A DNA stretch of 41,748 nt. Source: Acidobacteriota bacterium (GTDB taxonomy: Bacteria > Acidobacteriota > Terriglobia > Bryobacterales > Bryobacteraceae). The notes under the pieces were generated by a model. The model searched no databases. It saw nothing but the letters and a program-made list of their open reading frames with translations, and had not been told where the DNA came from. The translations under genes were made by a program, and so were the position numbers. Below are positions 15,827 through 24,312 of the stretch, in pieces. The stretch spans positions 82,361 through 124,108 of the forward strand of contig JAFDVS010000050.1 in NCBI GenBank assembly GCA_018268935.1. Reading direction: 5' to 3'. Every line of letters begins with the position of its first letter. Position 1 is the first letter of the stretch.

Positions 15827-17875
15827 ATGAACATGAAACTATGGCAAGGGCAACGTGTGCCCGCGCTACTGATGGCGTTCCTATCGTGCGGCATTGCCGC
15901 CGCACAGGGCGACAGCCCGGTACAGTTACGACGCTTCATCGATGAGCAGGTTGGCGGCATTTCGAAATTGCGAGTGCCAGACAATGACGCCGATTTACCA
16001 CAGCCGAAACTTCCGGGCGGCAGTGTGGATCCGAAATTTCAAAACACTGAGGCCAAACGGTATCTCGGCAAGATGCTGTTCTTCGATCCGGTACGGACGG
16101 CGCGGATTCTGCCCGAGTTTGGCGGTCTGCCCGGCGTGAGGCAGACGGCATCGTGCGGTAGTTGCCATATGGGAGAAGCCGCAGGGAAGGCCGGCACGTT
16201 GCTCAACTTTGCAGTGGGCGGCGAAGGGCGAGGGTACACGGATGAGTCGGGGAATTTCATCGCACGGCGGCGCCCGCGCGCGGAGTTGCCCAAACTGCGC
16301 GCACTGCCTTTGTTTCCAGGCGATGCGCTGGTGGATGAACTCCCTACGCTCACGGATGTATATGAGCAGGCCGTAGGCAGCCCTGCAAGGGGACGCAAGC
16401 TGCCTTCACCGGGACAACTGCTGCGCACAGGGCGGCTGGATGCGCTCGACAGTGTGGGACGGAATTCGCCATCGGTGATTGGCGCAGCGTTCAACAACCG
16501 GTTGCTGCTGGGGGGATTTGCCGGTGAGCCGGACTCGGCGCCGGGCGGGTTGAATCCGTTTGACTTTACGGCGGTGGAGAGCGTGGCTCTGCTGCTGCTG
16601 GATGCACACCGGATGCTGGACTTTCAATCCGCGGAGTTGCAGAGGCTGCCCACTTACCGCAAGTTGTTTCGGGATGCGTTTCCCGAAGAGGCCGCACAGG
16701 CCGATGCCGCGGGAGATCTCAACATGTTGATCAATGATGTGACCGTGTTGCGGGCGACGGCGACGTTTCTGCGCTCGGCGGTGACGCGTAATACTCCCTG
16801 GGACCGCTTCCTAAGCGGCGAGAATGGCGCGATGACAGAGCGGCAGCGGCGCGGTGCGAAGCTCTTTTTCACTGCTGCCAACCAAGGAGGCGCCGGTTGC
16901 TACAGTTGCCACAGCGGTCCGATGTTGAACAAGCAGGTGAACGATCCGGATGTGGCCGGGGCGGGGAAGTTCGTCGAGGAGAACTTTCACAATCTGGGGC
17001 TGGGGGATCATCCGCTGCAGGCGTTGAACATTGCGGCGCGGAAAGATGCGAACTTCCGCGATGACGGGCGGCGGGAGATCACGGGTCTCGACAGCGACGC
17101 GTTCAAGTTCCGTACACTGACGCTTCGGCAATTGAAGGACGGAAAATTCTTCTTCCACAATGGCTCTTTCACGAACGTGCGCGACGTGGTGAACTACTTC
17201 AACCGTGGCATTCCGCAGGATGCGGGTGCGGCGGGGGCGGGAACCTTGTCGGCTCGATTTACGAATCCGCGGGGAAGCGGAATGCCCGCAGGGCTGGGGC
17301 TGAGCGAGGCTCAGGTGGATGAACTGACGGATTTCCTGGAGAATGCGCTCTACGATCCAGCGCTGGTGCAGTATGATCCGTACTCGTCCACGCGCACTCT
17401 GGAACCGAATGAACAGGATCTGATGTATTCGAAGTATCGTCCGGACCTGGCCGCTTTGGGCGCTCGCGATGGGCGGATGCCCAGTGGCCTGCCCCGGTCG
17501 AACGACGATGCGTTGTCGCGGCGCGATATGGGATTGGAGTTCCTGGATGTCACCAACGTAGTGACCGTGACGCCAGTGGAATCGAACCGCGTTGGAGCGG
17601 GACGGCAGGAAGATGTTTACCGGATCACGAACAATACTGCTGCTCCGGTTGACACTCATCTGCTGCTGATCGTGCGCGGAGTTGGCGACCAGGTTCAGTT
17701 GGAGAACGGCAGCGGGCGCACGGGGAGTCGCGAGCCTTATCAGCGATTGTTCCTGCCGGACGGGGTACTGATGCCTGGGCAGAGCATCACGACACGGCTG
17801 CTGTTCCGGCAACAGCCGCAACTGCCATCGTTAAGCTATGGCTTGACTGTGTTGTCCGGCCAGGGCACGCCGTAG
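15827..17875 (+). CDS. Secreted di-heme cytochrome c peroxidase/MauG-like protein
   Basis: 682 residues with a signal peptide (VPALLMAFLSCGIAAAQ). There are two heme c sites: CGSCH with C110/C113/H114, and CYSCH with C358/C361/H362. LGKMLFFDPV, FNNRLLLGGF and the block FKFRTLTLRQLKDGKFFFHNG, conserved in CcpA/MauG-type peroxidases, are visible. Classic bacterial CcP is ~330 residues with closer hemes. Here the hemes are ~248 residues apart, and a beta-rich extension of ~110 residues follows (VVTVTPVESNR, DTHLLLIVRG). It would act in the periplasm, as a peroxidase or a MauG-like oxidase. A strong AAGGGGG ribosome site sits before the ATG; a second ATG is two codons in. It stands between the tRNA and a convergent gene. 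Confidence 0.88.
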   Translation: MNMKLWQGQRVPALLMAFLSCGIAAAQGDSPVQLRRFIDEQVGGISKLRVPDNDADLPQPKLPGGSVDPKFQNTEAKRYLGKMLFFDPVRTARILPEFGGLPGVRQTASCGSCHMGEAAGKAGTLLNFAVGGEGRGYTDESGNFIARRRPRAELPKLRALPLFPGDALVDELPTLTDVYEQAVGSPARGRKLPSPGQLLRTGRLDALDSVGRNSPSVIGAAFNNRLLLGGFAGEPDSAPGGLNPFDFTAVESVALLLLDAHRMLDFQSAELQRLPTYRKLFRDAFPEEAAQADAAGDLNMLINDVTVLRATATFLRSAVTRNTPWDRFLSGENGAMTERQRRGAKLFFTAANQGGAGCYSCHSGPMLNKQVNDPDVAGAGKFVEENFHNLGLGDHPLQALNIAARKDANFRDDGRREITGLDSDAFKFRTLTLRQLKDGKFFFHNGSFTNVRDVVNYFNRGIPQDAGAAGAGTLSARFTNPRGSGMPAGLGLSEAQVDELTDFLENALYDPALVQYDPYSSTRTLEPNEQDLMYSKYRPDLAALGARDGRMPSGLPRSNDDALSRRDMGLEFLDVTNVVTVTPVESNRVGAGRQEDVYRITNNTAAPVDTHLLLIVRGVGDQVQLENGSGRTGSREPYQRLFLPDGVLMPGQSITTRLLFRQQPQLPSLSYGLTVLSGQGTP

Positions 17876-17880
17876 GAACA

Positions 17881-17912
17881 AGGCCCGCGAGCCAGGGATG
17901 GTTTGCGGGCCT
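17881..17912. terminator. Hairpin between convergent genes, likely bidirectional terminator
   Basis: AGGCCCGC at 17881-17888 pairs perfectly with GCGGGCCT at 17905-17912 around a 16-base loop. It starts 6 bases after the peroxidase stop and overlaps the stop codon of the convergent cupin-like gene. T-rich flanks are weak on both sides, so the efficiency is uncertain. Confidence 0.5.
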
Positions 17913-19269
17913 ACTTCTTCACAGGCTTCGGTTGCAGCACGCCGCGGTCCTGCCAGGGCAGAACGGGCATGGAAGGATGATCGGGGCCGAAGGTGCGGAG
18001 CAGAACCATTTCGCAATCGCCGGTATTGCGGATGACAACATTCTTCGCTGTTTCGGCGGGTATGATGAAGCACCAATTGCCGAGGTCACCGGGCTTCAAC
18101 GCGCGTGGCGCGGCGGCGATGTGCGTGCCGATCGTTCCGACACCCGCCGTGCAGATCATGTCGCTGCCGACCGGATCCTGCATGCGATACTCCACGCCGG
18201 GTTGAATCACGAGGCGCTTGGAGGCGAGCACCTGATGGTTGTTCTCACGGCCGAAGGCGCCGTAGATCACCCAATGATCGGAGACGTCCTTGCCATCACA
18301 GGTGTTGGTGTCGAGGACAGGTGAACAGGAGTGCTTCTCGGCATACATCGGGTCGTGGATGTTCTTCCAATCGAGGGCTTCGTCCGAGACCAGGTAGTCG
18401 AGCAATTCCTCGCGATCGGCTTTGGCATCGGCGGCCACATCGGCAACGCGAAGGCGGGTGGGGATCTCGCGGCCTACCAGAAGGCTGCGCGGGATCTTCG
18501 GCATGGGTTCATACATGCGATAGCCGTCGTCGAGGAACTGCGGCTCATAGTGAGGCAGGAACGCAGCCGGACCGTGCAGGTTCTGGGTCTTCATGATCAT
18601 GGCGTTGCCGGGGCGCATGTAGACCCAGCGCGCATGGCGCTTCAGAACCATCATCGGATCGTCCCAACCGGCGGCTGTGAGATGTTGGCGGAGTTGCTCG
18701 GGTCCGAAGTTCTCGTGCAGGCCGAGGGTCATGAAGCACTGTTCGTCGAAGAGATCGTAATCGACGATCATCGTCGGCTCAATCCAGTAGGCTTCTTCCT
18801 TTACGTCGTGGGTGTGGTGCGGGAGGCGGTTCTTGTTGATGAAGAATTTCGAATAGCGGAACATGCCATGGCCGAGAGCTTTTAGGGTTGGCCCGAGGAT
18901 GGCATCGGGGCACTGCGCGATGAAGTCCTTCAAGGCAACCAGCTTCTTGCGGCCTTCGGTTTTCACTACGATGTAGCAGCGGCCGGAGCCGAAATAGCCG
19001 TGCTCGCGGAGGAAGTCCTCTTCGGAGGTGAAGTCTTCGAAGCCGAACCAGACTTCGTCCCACTCAAAGCCTGGGATAGGCGAGCGGTGCGCGGAGATAA
19101 TCGGATTGCCCGCGCCGGAGGCGCAGAAGGGCCGGCACATCATTGCGGTGTTCGTGGCCAGCGCGCCGCCACCCTCCCGGATCGTTGATTCGCACAGGGA
19201 ACGCAGATCATCGCCCTCGAGGATTTCGAACGGGCGGCCATACATGTTTTGGACGGTAGATTTGGGCAT
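17911..19269 (-). CDS. Cupin-like protein of unknown function
   Basis: 452 residues from the ATG at 19269; the frame runs further upstream but that part looks non-coding. There is no signal peptide. The mid-region has HHTHDVKEEAYW, a cupin-type metal site (two His plus Glu), and a later part has MRPGNAMIMKTQNLHGP and VIQPGVEYRMQDPVGSD, consistent with a bicupin fold like sugar-phosphate isomerases or homogentisate dioxygenases. I could not assign it to a named enzyme. It lies 138 bases downstream of the TonB-dependent receptor on the same strand. That order would fit a role in using whatever the receptor imports, but nothing more direct supports it. No good Shine-Dalgarno site is visible. Confidence 0.75.
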   Translation of the reverse strand: MPKSTVQNMYGRPFEILEGDDLRSLCESTIREGGGALATNTAMMCRPFCASGAGNPIISAHRSPIPGFEWDEVWFGFEDFTSEEDFLREHGYFGSGRCYIVVKTEGRKKLVALKDFIAQCPDAILGPTLKALGHGMFRYSKFFINKNRLPHHTHDVKEEAYWIEPTMIVDYDLFDEQCFMTLGLHENFGPEQLRQHLTAAGWDDPMMVLKRHARWVYMRPGNAMIMKTQNLHGPAAFLPHYEPQFLDDGYRMYEPMPKIPRSLLVGREIPTRLRVADVAADAKADREELLDYLVSDEALDWKNIHDPMYAEKHSCSPVLDTNTCDGKDVSDHWVIYGAFGRENNHQVLASKRLVIQPGVEYRMQDPVGSDMICTAGVGTIGTHIAAAPRALKPGDLGNWCFIIPAETAKNVVIRNTGDCEMVLLRTFGPDHPSMPVLPWQDRGVLQPKPVKK

Positions 19270-19348
19270 GAGGAGAGAATCCTGCTCAATTGTAGTCGAG
19301 TGTGGCCGGTGGATGCCGGGGCGAATCAGCAGGCAGAAAGAAGCCGTC

Positions 19349-19364
19349 CAGCCTTCCCAGGCTG
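19349..19364 (-). terminator. Small hairpin after the TonB-dependent receptor gene
   Basis: CAGCCT and AGGCTG form a perfect 6-base stem with a 4-base loop. On the minus strand it is followed by GACGGCTTCTTTCTG. It could attenuate transcription between the receptor and the cupin-like gene. The T-run is weak. Confidence 0.3.
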
Positions 19365-19407
19365 AACTGCGACCGGCCTGGAGGCCCGTCGCCACCGGAC
19401 TGTCTGT

Positions 19408-22400
19408 CTAGAACATCAGGCGCACCATGATTGCAATGGTTCTGGGCCGGTTTGCCTGCGATGTGATGTAGCCGAACAGCGAGTTGTTGACCTGGGTATT
19501 GGGGCTGCCGAATACGGGATGATTGGCGATGTTGTAAGCCTCGCCGCGGAATTGAAAACGGAGCTGTTCGCCGAAGCGCATATCCTTCATCAGGGAGAGA
19601 TTCAGATCGTTGGTGCCATCGCTGCGCAGGTTCATGAAGGTGGTGGCGAAGGTGCGGCGGTGAAACTGGAACTGCTCCGTGGAAAGCGTGCGGAAGGCCG
19701 TGGTGTCGAATGCGGGGCCGTCAACTTCGCGCTTCTGCATGTTGAGCGGGGCGCCGAAGTAGACGTAGTCGCCGGGGTTGTTGGTGCTTCCATTGAGCCA
19801 GGGGAATGGGCCGCCCAATTGCCAGGTGTAAGTGCCGCTCACTTTCCATCCGGCGGCGATTGTATTGATAGTGCGGTTCTGTGGACGAATCCATTTCTTG
19901 CGGCCGATGGGGAGTTCGTAGACGCCGCCCATGACGAAGCGATGGGGACGGTCGAAGGGGGAGATGCGCCGTTCCAGATCGGGGTCGGAAGGGTTGAGCC
20001 AGGAGACTTGCTCCACCAGCGTGGAGCGCATGTAGTTGGCGGTGAACTGCAAGCCGCCGGAAAAGCGCCTGCTGATGCGCACATTGAGGCTATGGAAATT
20101 GGACCGGCCGATGGTTTGATTGTGCGCGACGATGCCCCCGCTTCCGGGGCTTCCGTTGCCGTTGGGGAACTGTGGATAGGGGCTCAGTAGTTGATTCAGG
20201 GCGAGTGTGCGATTGGCGGTCTGGCTGGTTTGCAGGCCGAAGAACGGGTTGGGATGCGTGGCGGTGAGTGCCGTGATCCTATCCTGATCGCGCACAGGCA
20301 GCGTACTCAGCATGCTGGTGGGGAGCGCATTGAGTTGGGTGTAGGTGATGGGGATGTTCTGCGAGCGGTTGCCTGTGTAGACGATATCCAGTACGGTGTC
20401 CTTTTCCAGTGTGTGTTGGATGCCGAAGGTCCAGCGCACGGCGTATGGGCTTTGCATTTTGGGATTGATGAAGCGGATGGCCTGTCCGGCGAAGGTGAGC
20501 AATCCGGCGGATGCGCCTGCCGGTTGCTGGATGCCGGTGGGGAAAGGATTGGCGAGGGTAGCTGCTGGTGTGAGGTTATTGTCGTTGGTGCTGACCAGCG
20601 CTGTCGATTGGCTGTAGCCTGCTTGTGTTTGGAGGGGGTTTGTGGAATAGGCGCCGGTAGGCTGCAGGGTGGCGATGGTGAGCGGGGAGACAAACATGCC
20701 GATGCCTCCACGCACGGCGGTTTTGCCTTGCATTTTATCGGGAGCCCAGGCGAATCCGAAGCGCGGGCTCACTCTGGACCCGGTGGAGTAGATGCGCCGG
20801 TCATCGAGTGTGGCGAAGGTGAGGCCGCCGAGGACCCGGAACTGATCGGCGGGCAGGAGTGCGTGGGGAGCGTTGCGATAGGCCGTTTGGGCGGCCGGCT
20901 GCAGGGGGCTTGGGGAATCGAAGGCGAAGCCGTTGTTGGTGCGCGCCCAGCGTTCGTTGTAAGGGAAGTCGCGCTCCCAGCGCAGGCCGAGGTTCAAGGT
21001 GAGGTTGCGGCGAACGCGCCAATCGTCCTGCACGAACAGCGCGGCGTAATACTCGTAGTACATGGCCGAGGAATTTTGTTCGTAGCTTCCACCGGTGGGT
21101 AAGCCGAGCAGGAATGACGCCATGTCCTGGCCCTTGGCAACAGTGTTGGAGGCATTGCTGGCAGCGCGCGTCCAGGCGTTGGATGTGAATGCGATTTCGC
21201 CGGTGGAGCGGCCGTAGTTGATGATGTTGAGGCGATACTGGCGTGCGTCGCCACCGGCCTTCCATTGATGCGCGCCGCGCACGGTGCTCCAGGTGCCGAA
21301 GGTTTGCAGGGATTGCGAAGGCAGCGTATTGGCTCCGGATTGACCCAGCGTGCGATAGCCGGTAGTGCCTGTGGCGAAGGTGATGGACGGCAATTGCAGA
21401 TACTGCGAGTTGGCGCCGAGATAATCGGGGAAGCCCAGTGCCGTGGGGTTGAAGCCGTAGCTGGGAGAGGAATGATCCTCGAACATGCGGGTGAAATTGA
21501 GGCGGAAGTTCACCACGTTGGTGGCGTTGAGCATCCACACCTGATCGAGGCTGCCTCCCCAGTTGGCGCGGCTCAAGTTCGAACCTGTTGCGATGTTCTG
21601 ATACCAATCATCCTTCGCTTGCGAATACTCGGTGTGGCGGAGATTGAAGTAGGTGCGGACCTTGGCGCTGCCACTGAAGTCGAGGCGGCCGAGTTGATTG
21701 GTGAATCCATCGCGAGTGATATTGTTGGTGCCGTAGTTTTCGAAGTCGTCGGCACGGCGCGCGGTGACGTTGGGCTGGGGAAAGTAGTCGAGCAGTTTGC
21801 GCGCAATGGGATGGATGAGAGAGGAGGGGATCTGGTTGTTGGGGAAAGGGGAACGGGAGACGACGGTTCCGTTGAGCACGGCGGTGTAGGGGTTGTAGAT
21901 TACCGTGCGGACTCCGAGCAGTTTGGAAAAATCACCGGTGCGCTCGGCATCTGTGGGAACTGACATGAACGCTGTGCCAGGCTGGCGCAACTGCATTCCT
22001 TCAAAGGCGAAAAAGAAGAATACCCTGTTGCGGCCGTCGAAGATTCTGGGAATGAAGATGGGCCCGCCAAGGGTGCCGCCGAATTGGTGGTAGCGGGTGG
22101 AGGGCTTGTCGAGGCCGTTCTTGTTATTGAAGAAATTGTTGGCGACGAGGGCATTGGGCTTGGTGGTTTCGTAGGCCGAGCCGCGCAGTTGGTTGCCGCC
22201 GTTTTTGAGAATCTGATTTACCGTGCCGGCGCCGGAATGGCCGAAGGAGGCATCGGTTTCAAAGACGCGCGGGCGCACTTCCTGAACGGCATCGCGAGGC
22301 GGGCTGTAGGCGAGGCGGCCGTCCCAGGTAGCGTTAGGCACACCATCGAGGAGCAATTCGTTTTGCTGCGAAGGAGCGCCGCCGATGCTCCAACTGGCGC

Positions 22401-22932
22401 CGCCGCCGGAGGAGAATGGTTGCACCTCGGATGGCTGGCTCGTGGAAAGCACGCCCATGGCGAGCGAAGCCATCATGATCGGAGTGCCGCCGTTCATGGG
22501 CAAATCTTCCACTTCGCGGGCGGTGATGGTGCTTCCGACCGAGCCGTTTTCCAGATTGATGGCGGGAGGCTCGGCCGTGACGACGACGGACTGCGCCGCA
22601 TCGCCGACCTGGAGCGGCGCGTCGATGACGGGGTTCTCGCCTGCGCTCAAACGCCAGCCGTTGCGTTGAAACTCCTTGAATCCGGTGGCGGTGACTTTGA
22701 GGTTGTAGTTGCCGGGGAGAAGAAAGGGGATGGTGTAATGCCCGTTGCTTTCGCTGACTGAGGAAGTGCGGACATTGGTGCTGGTTTCGACCACCGTGAC
22801 CTGCGCGCCGCTGATGGCTGCGCCCGTGGCGTCGGTGACAACTCCGCTCACCGTCGCACGGAATTCCTGAGCCCAAACCGCAGCAGCCAGACCAAAAACA
22901 ACGAGGTAGCCGCCTTTGCGAAAAATACCCAC
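19408..22932 (-). CDS. Oar-like TonB-dependent outer-membrane receptor
   Basis: 1174 residues from a GTG at 22932, chosen because AAAGGAG lies ~8 bases upstream and a signal peptide follows (VVFGLAAAVWAQ). Residues ~25-110 are a carboxypeptidase-regulatory-like beta domain (VSGVVTDATGAAISGAQVTV, GHYTIPFLLPGNYNLKV). A plug-like segment follows (ITAREVEDLPMNGG), then a long barrel with many aromatic-ended strands and a terminal Phe (IAIMVRLMF). This architecture is widespread in Acidobacteriota, usually linked to import of carbohydrates or peptides at the outer membrane; the ligand cannot be read from the sequence. It starts 49 bases after the queE stop, with its own ribosome site. Confidence 0.93.
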   Translation of the reverse strand: MGIFRKGGYLVVFGLAAAVWAQEFRATVSGVVTDATGAAISGAQVTVVETSTNVRTSSVSESNGHYTIPFLLPGNYNLKVTATGFKEFQRNGWRLSAGENPVIDAPLQVGDAAQSVVVTAEPPAINLENGSVGSTITAREVEDLPMNGGTPIMMASLAMGVLSTSQPSEVQPFSSGGGASWSIGGAPSQQNELLLDGVPNATWDGRLAYSPPRDAVQEVRPRVFETDASFGHSGAGTVNQILKNGGNQLRGSAYETTKPNALVANNFFNNKNGLDKPSTRYHQFGGTLGGPIFIPRIFDGRNRVFFFFAFEGMQLRQPGTAFMSVPTDAERTGDFSKLLGVRTVIYNPYTAVLNGTVVSRSPFPNNQIPSSLIHPIARKLLDYFPQPNVTARRADDFENYGTNNITRDGFTNQLGRLDFSGSAKVRTYFNLRHTEYSQAKDDWYQNIATGSNLSRANWGGSLDQVWMLNATNVVNFRLNFTRMFEDHSSPSYGFNPTALGFPDYLGANSQYLQLPSITFATGTTGYRTLGQSGANTLPSQSLQTFGTWSTVRGAHQWKAGGDARQYRLNIINYGRSTGEIAFTSNAWTRAASNASNTVAKGQDMASFLLGLPTGGSYEQNSSAMYYEYYAALFVQDDWRVRRNLTLNLGLRWERDFPYNERWARTNNGFAFDSPSPLQPAAQTAYRNAPHALLPADQFRVLGGLTFATLDDRRIYSTGSRVSPRFGFAWAPDKMQGKTAVRGGIGMFVSPLTIATLQPTGAYSTNPLQTQAGYSQSTALVSTNDNNLTPAATLANPFPTGIQQPAGASAGLLTFAGQAIRFINPKMQSPYAVRWTFGIQHTLEKDTVLDIVYTGNRSQNIPITYTQLNALPTSMLSTLPVRDQDRITALTATHPNPFFGLQTSQTANRTLALNQLLSPYPQFPNGNGSPGSGGIVAHNQTIGRSNFHSLNVRISRRFSGGLQFTANYMRSTLVEQVSWLNPSDPDLERRISPFDRPHRFVMGGVYELPIGRKKWIRPQNRTINTIAAGWKVSGTYTWQLGGPFPWLNGSTNNPGDYVYFGAPLNMQKREVDGPAFDTTAFRTLSTEQFQFHRRTFATTFMNLRSDGTNDLNLSLMKDMRFGEQLRFQFRGEAYNIANHPVFGSPNTQVNNSLFGYITSQANRPRTIAIMVRLMF

Positions 22933-22981
22933 GGAAAGACTCCTTTGCTAATGGTATTTTCGCGCAATTGAAATGGCGGGG

Positions 22982-23653
22982 TTAGACGCCGCGGCGGTCT
23001 CCCCACAGATCGACGTGCAGGCGTGGGGAATAGCGGAAGCCGGTGCGCTTGCACTCTTCGGCGAGCCATAGGCCGCGCTCGCGCACGGCGGCGGCGGTGG
23101 TCCCTTCGGGCATGAGCAGCACTCTTGTGGTTTCGGCTCCCACCTCTTCCACCACACGCGACAATTCCACCATGTCTTCGGGTGCGGCGACAACGAATTT
23201 GAGCTGATAGGAATAGTGGTTGATGAGGCGGCGGAGCACATCCGGCTGATAGCGGAGGCGTTCGTGCTGGGTGGCGAATTCGCCGGGCGGGCGGGAGTTT
23301 TCGAGCTTCGGCGAAATGCTCATCAAGTCGCAGGCGAGTTCGCGAAAAACTGTTCCGGCGGTTTCGATGGTGATGTGGCGGCCCATAGCGCGGAGGCCTT
23401 CGGTGAGTGCTGCGATCTCCGGTTGAATCATCGGTTCGCCTCCGGTGACCACGACATGGCCCGCGGCGCAGCCCTCCACGTACTGCAGTAATTCGTGGAT
23501 GCTCCAGTCCCTGCCTTCCGGCTTCCAGGACGTATAGGGCGTATCGCACCAGACGCAACGGAGGTTGCATCCGCTGGTGCGCAGGAACACGGAAGGCACG
23601 CCGAGCAGCGTGCCTTCGCCCTGAATCGAATAGAAAACTTCCGCGATTTTCAT
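22982..23653 (-). CDS. queE: 7-carboxy-7-deazaguanine synthase (QueE)
   Basis: 223 residues from the ATG at 23653, overlapping the previous stop by ATGA. QueE is a radical SAM enzyme that converts 6-carboxytetrahydropterin to 7-carboxy-7-deazaguanine, the ring-contraction step to preQ0. The iron-sulphur motif CX3CX2C is intact at C29, C33 and C36, in GCNLRCVWC. The N-terminal FYSIQGEGTLLG, the SAM-binding VTGGEP, and IETAGTVF and SPKLENSRP are all present. The length is normal for the family. It is the last gene of the que chain, after the degenerate paralogue. QueD and QueF are not in the window. Confidence 0.96.
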   Translation of the reverse strand: MKIAEVFYSIQGEGTLLGVPSVFLRTSGCNLRCVWCDTPYTSWKPEGRDWSIHELLQYVEGCAAGHVVVTGGEPMIQPEIAALTEGLRAMGRHITIETAGTVFRELACDLMSISPKLENSRPPGEFATQHERLRYQPDVLRRLINHYSYQLKFVVAAPEDMVELSRVVEEVGAETTRVLLMPEGTTAAAVRERGLWLAEECKRTGFRYSPRLHVDLWGDRRGV

Positions 23654-24312
23654 GGGCAAGGCCGCGGGGCAAAGCGGTAGCCCTGCACGCGGCTTAATTC
23701 TTCCAGCCACTCCATCTGCGAGGCGAGTTCCTTACCCTTTGCGGCCGTGGGGATGAGATATACGTTGGAGCGTTTCACATCGCATTCGCCGGCGATGCGC
23801 CTGATTTCCTCCCATTCCGATGCATCCGTGCAGTGGAACTTTAACTGGTGCGGGTAGTGCGCGACGATCTTGCGGAGAACGTCCATGTCAAAGCCGGGCT
23901 GCGGAGGCTTTTTTGTCTTTTTGCCCGCGGGAGCAGAAGAAAGAGTGATGTTGACACTCATCAGGTCGCAGGGAAAGTCCTCGGCAAAGAAGGAGCCCGA
24001 TGTCTCTACGGTGACGTGGTGGTCGAACAGTCGCAATTTCTGGGCGAGCATTTCCAGTCCGCTCACGCGGAGAGGTTCCCCGCCGGTGAACACGGCGAAG
24101 TCGTACCAGGAGCGGCGCACGCCTGCAAGCAGTGCGCTAATCGCGATATTGAAATCCGGCGTCCATTGGGCGCGCTCTTTGGTGGACCAAACGTGGAGCG
24201 GCGGACCATCTCGCGTGACCAGGAAGACTGCGGGGACTCCGTTGAGGCTGCCTTCGCCCTGGATGGCGCAAAAGACTTCGGTGAGCATCGGGGGGAGCGG
24301 GATGGGCATCAT
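23650..24312 (-). CDS. QueE-like protein lacking the radical SAM cysteines
   Basis: 220 residues, linked by ATGA overlaps to queC before it and queE after it. The N-terminus aligns with the neighbouring QueE without gaps: FCAIQGEGSLNGVPAVFL against FYSIQGEGTLLGVPSVFL. The next block reads DGPPLHVWS where QueE has GCNLRCVWC, so the three cluster cysteines become Gly36, His40 and Ser43. TGGEP, VETSGSFF, a DLMSVNITLS block like QueE's SISPKLE region, and PHQLKFH are retained. It therefore cannot bind a standard 4Fe-4S cluster, but the fold and part of the SAM/substrate site seem kept. There is no frameshift and the coding is clean, so it is not an obvious pseudogene. It may be a regulatory or structural partner of QueE. 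Confidence 0.9.
   Translation of the reverse strand: MMPIPLPPMLTEVFCAIQGEGSLNGVPAVFLVTRDGPPLHVWSTKERAQWTPDFNIAISALLAGVRRSWYDFAVFTGGEPLRVSGLEMLAQKLRLFDHHVTVETSGSFFAEDFPCDLMSVNITLSSAPAGKKTKKPPQPGFDMDVLRKIVAHYPHQLKFHCTDASEWEEIRRIAGECDVKRSNVYLIPTAAKGKELASQMEWLEELSRVQGYRFAPRPCP

Noticed and set aside
19519..21963. Series of long plus-strand frames
   Set aside because: All lie antisense to the TonB-dependent receptor, which has a signal peptide, regular barrel strands and a ribosome site.
23650..24312. Pseudogene call for the Cys-less QueE
   Set aside because: The frame is full length, translationally coupled on both sides and keeps other conserved motifs.
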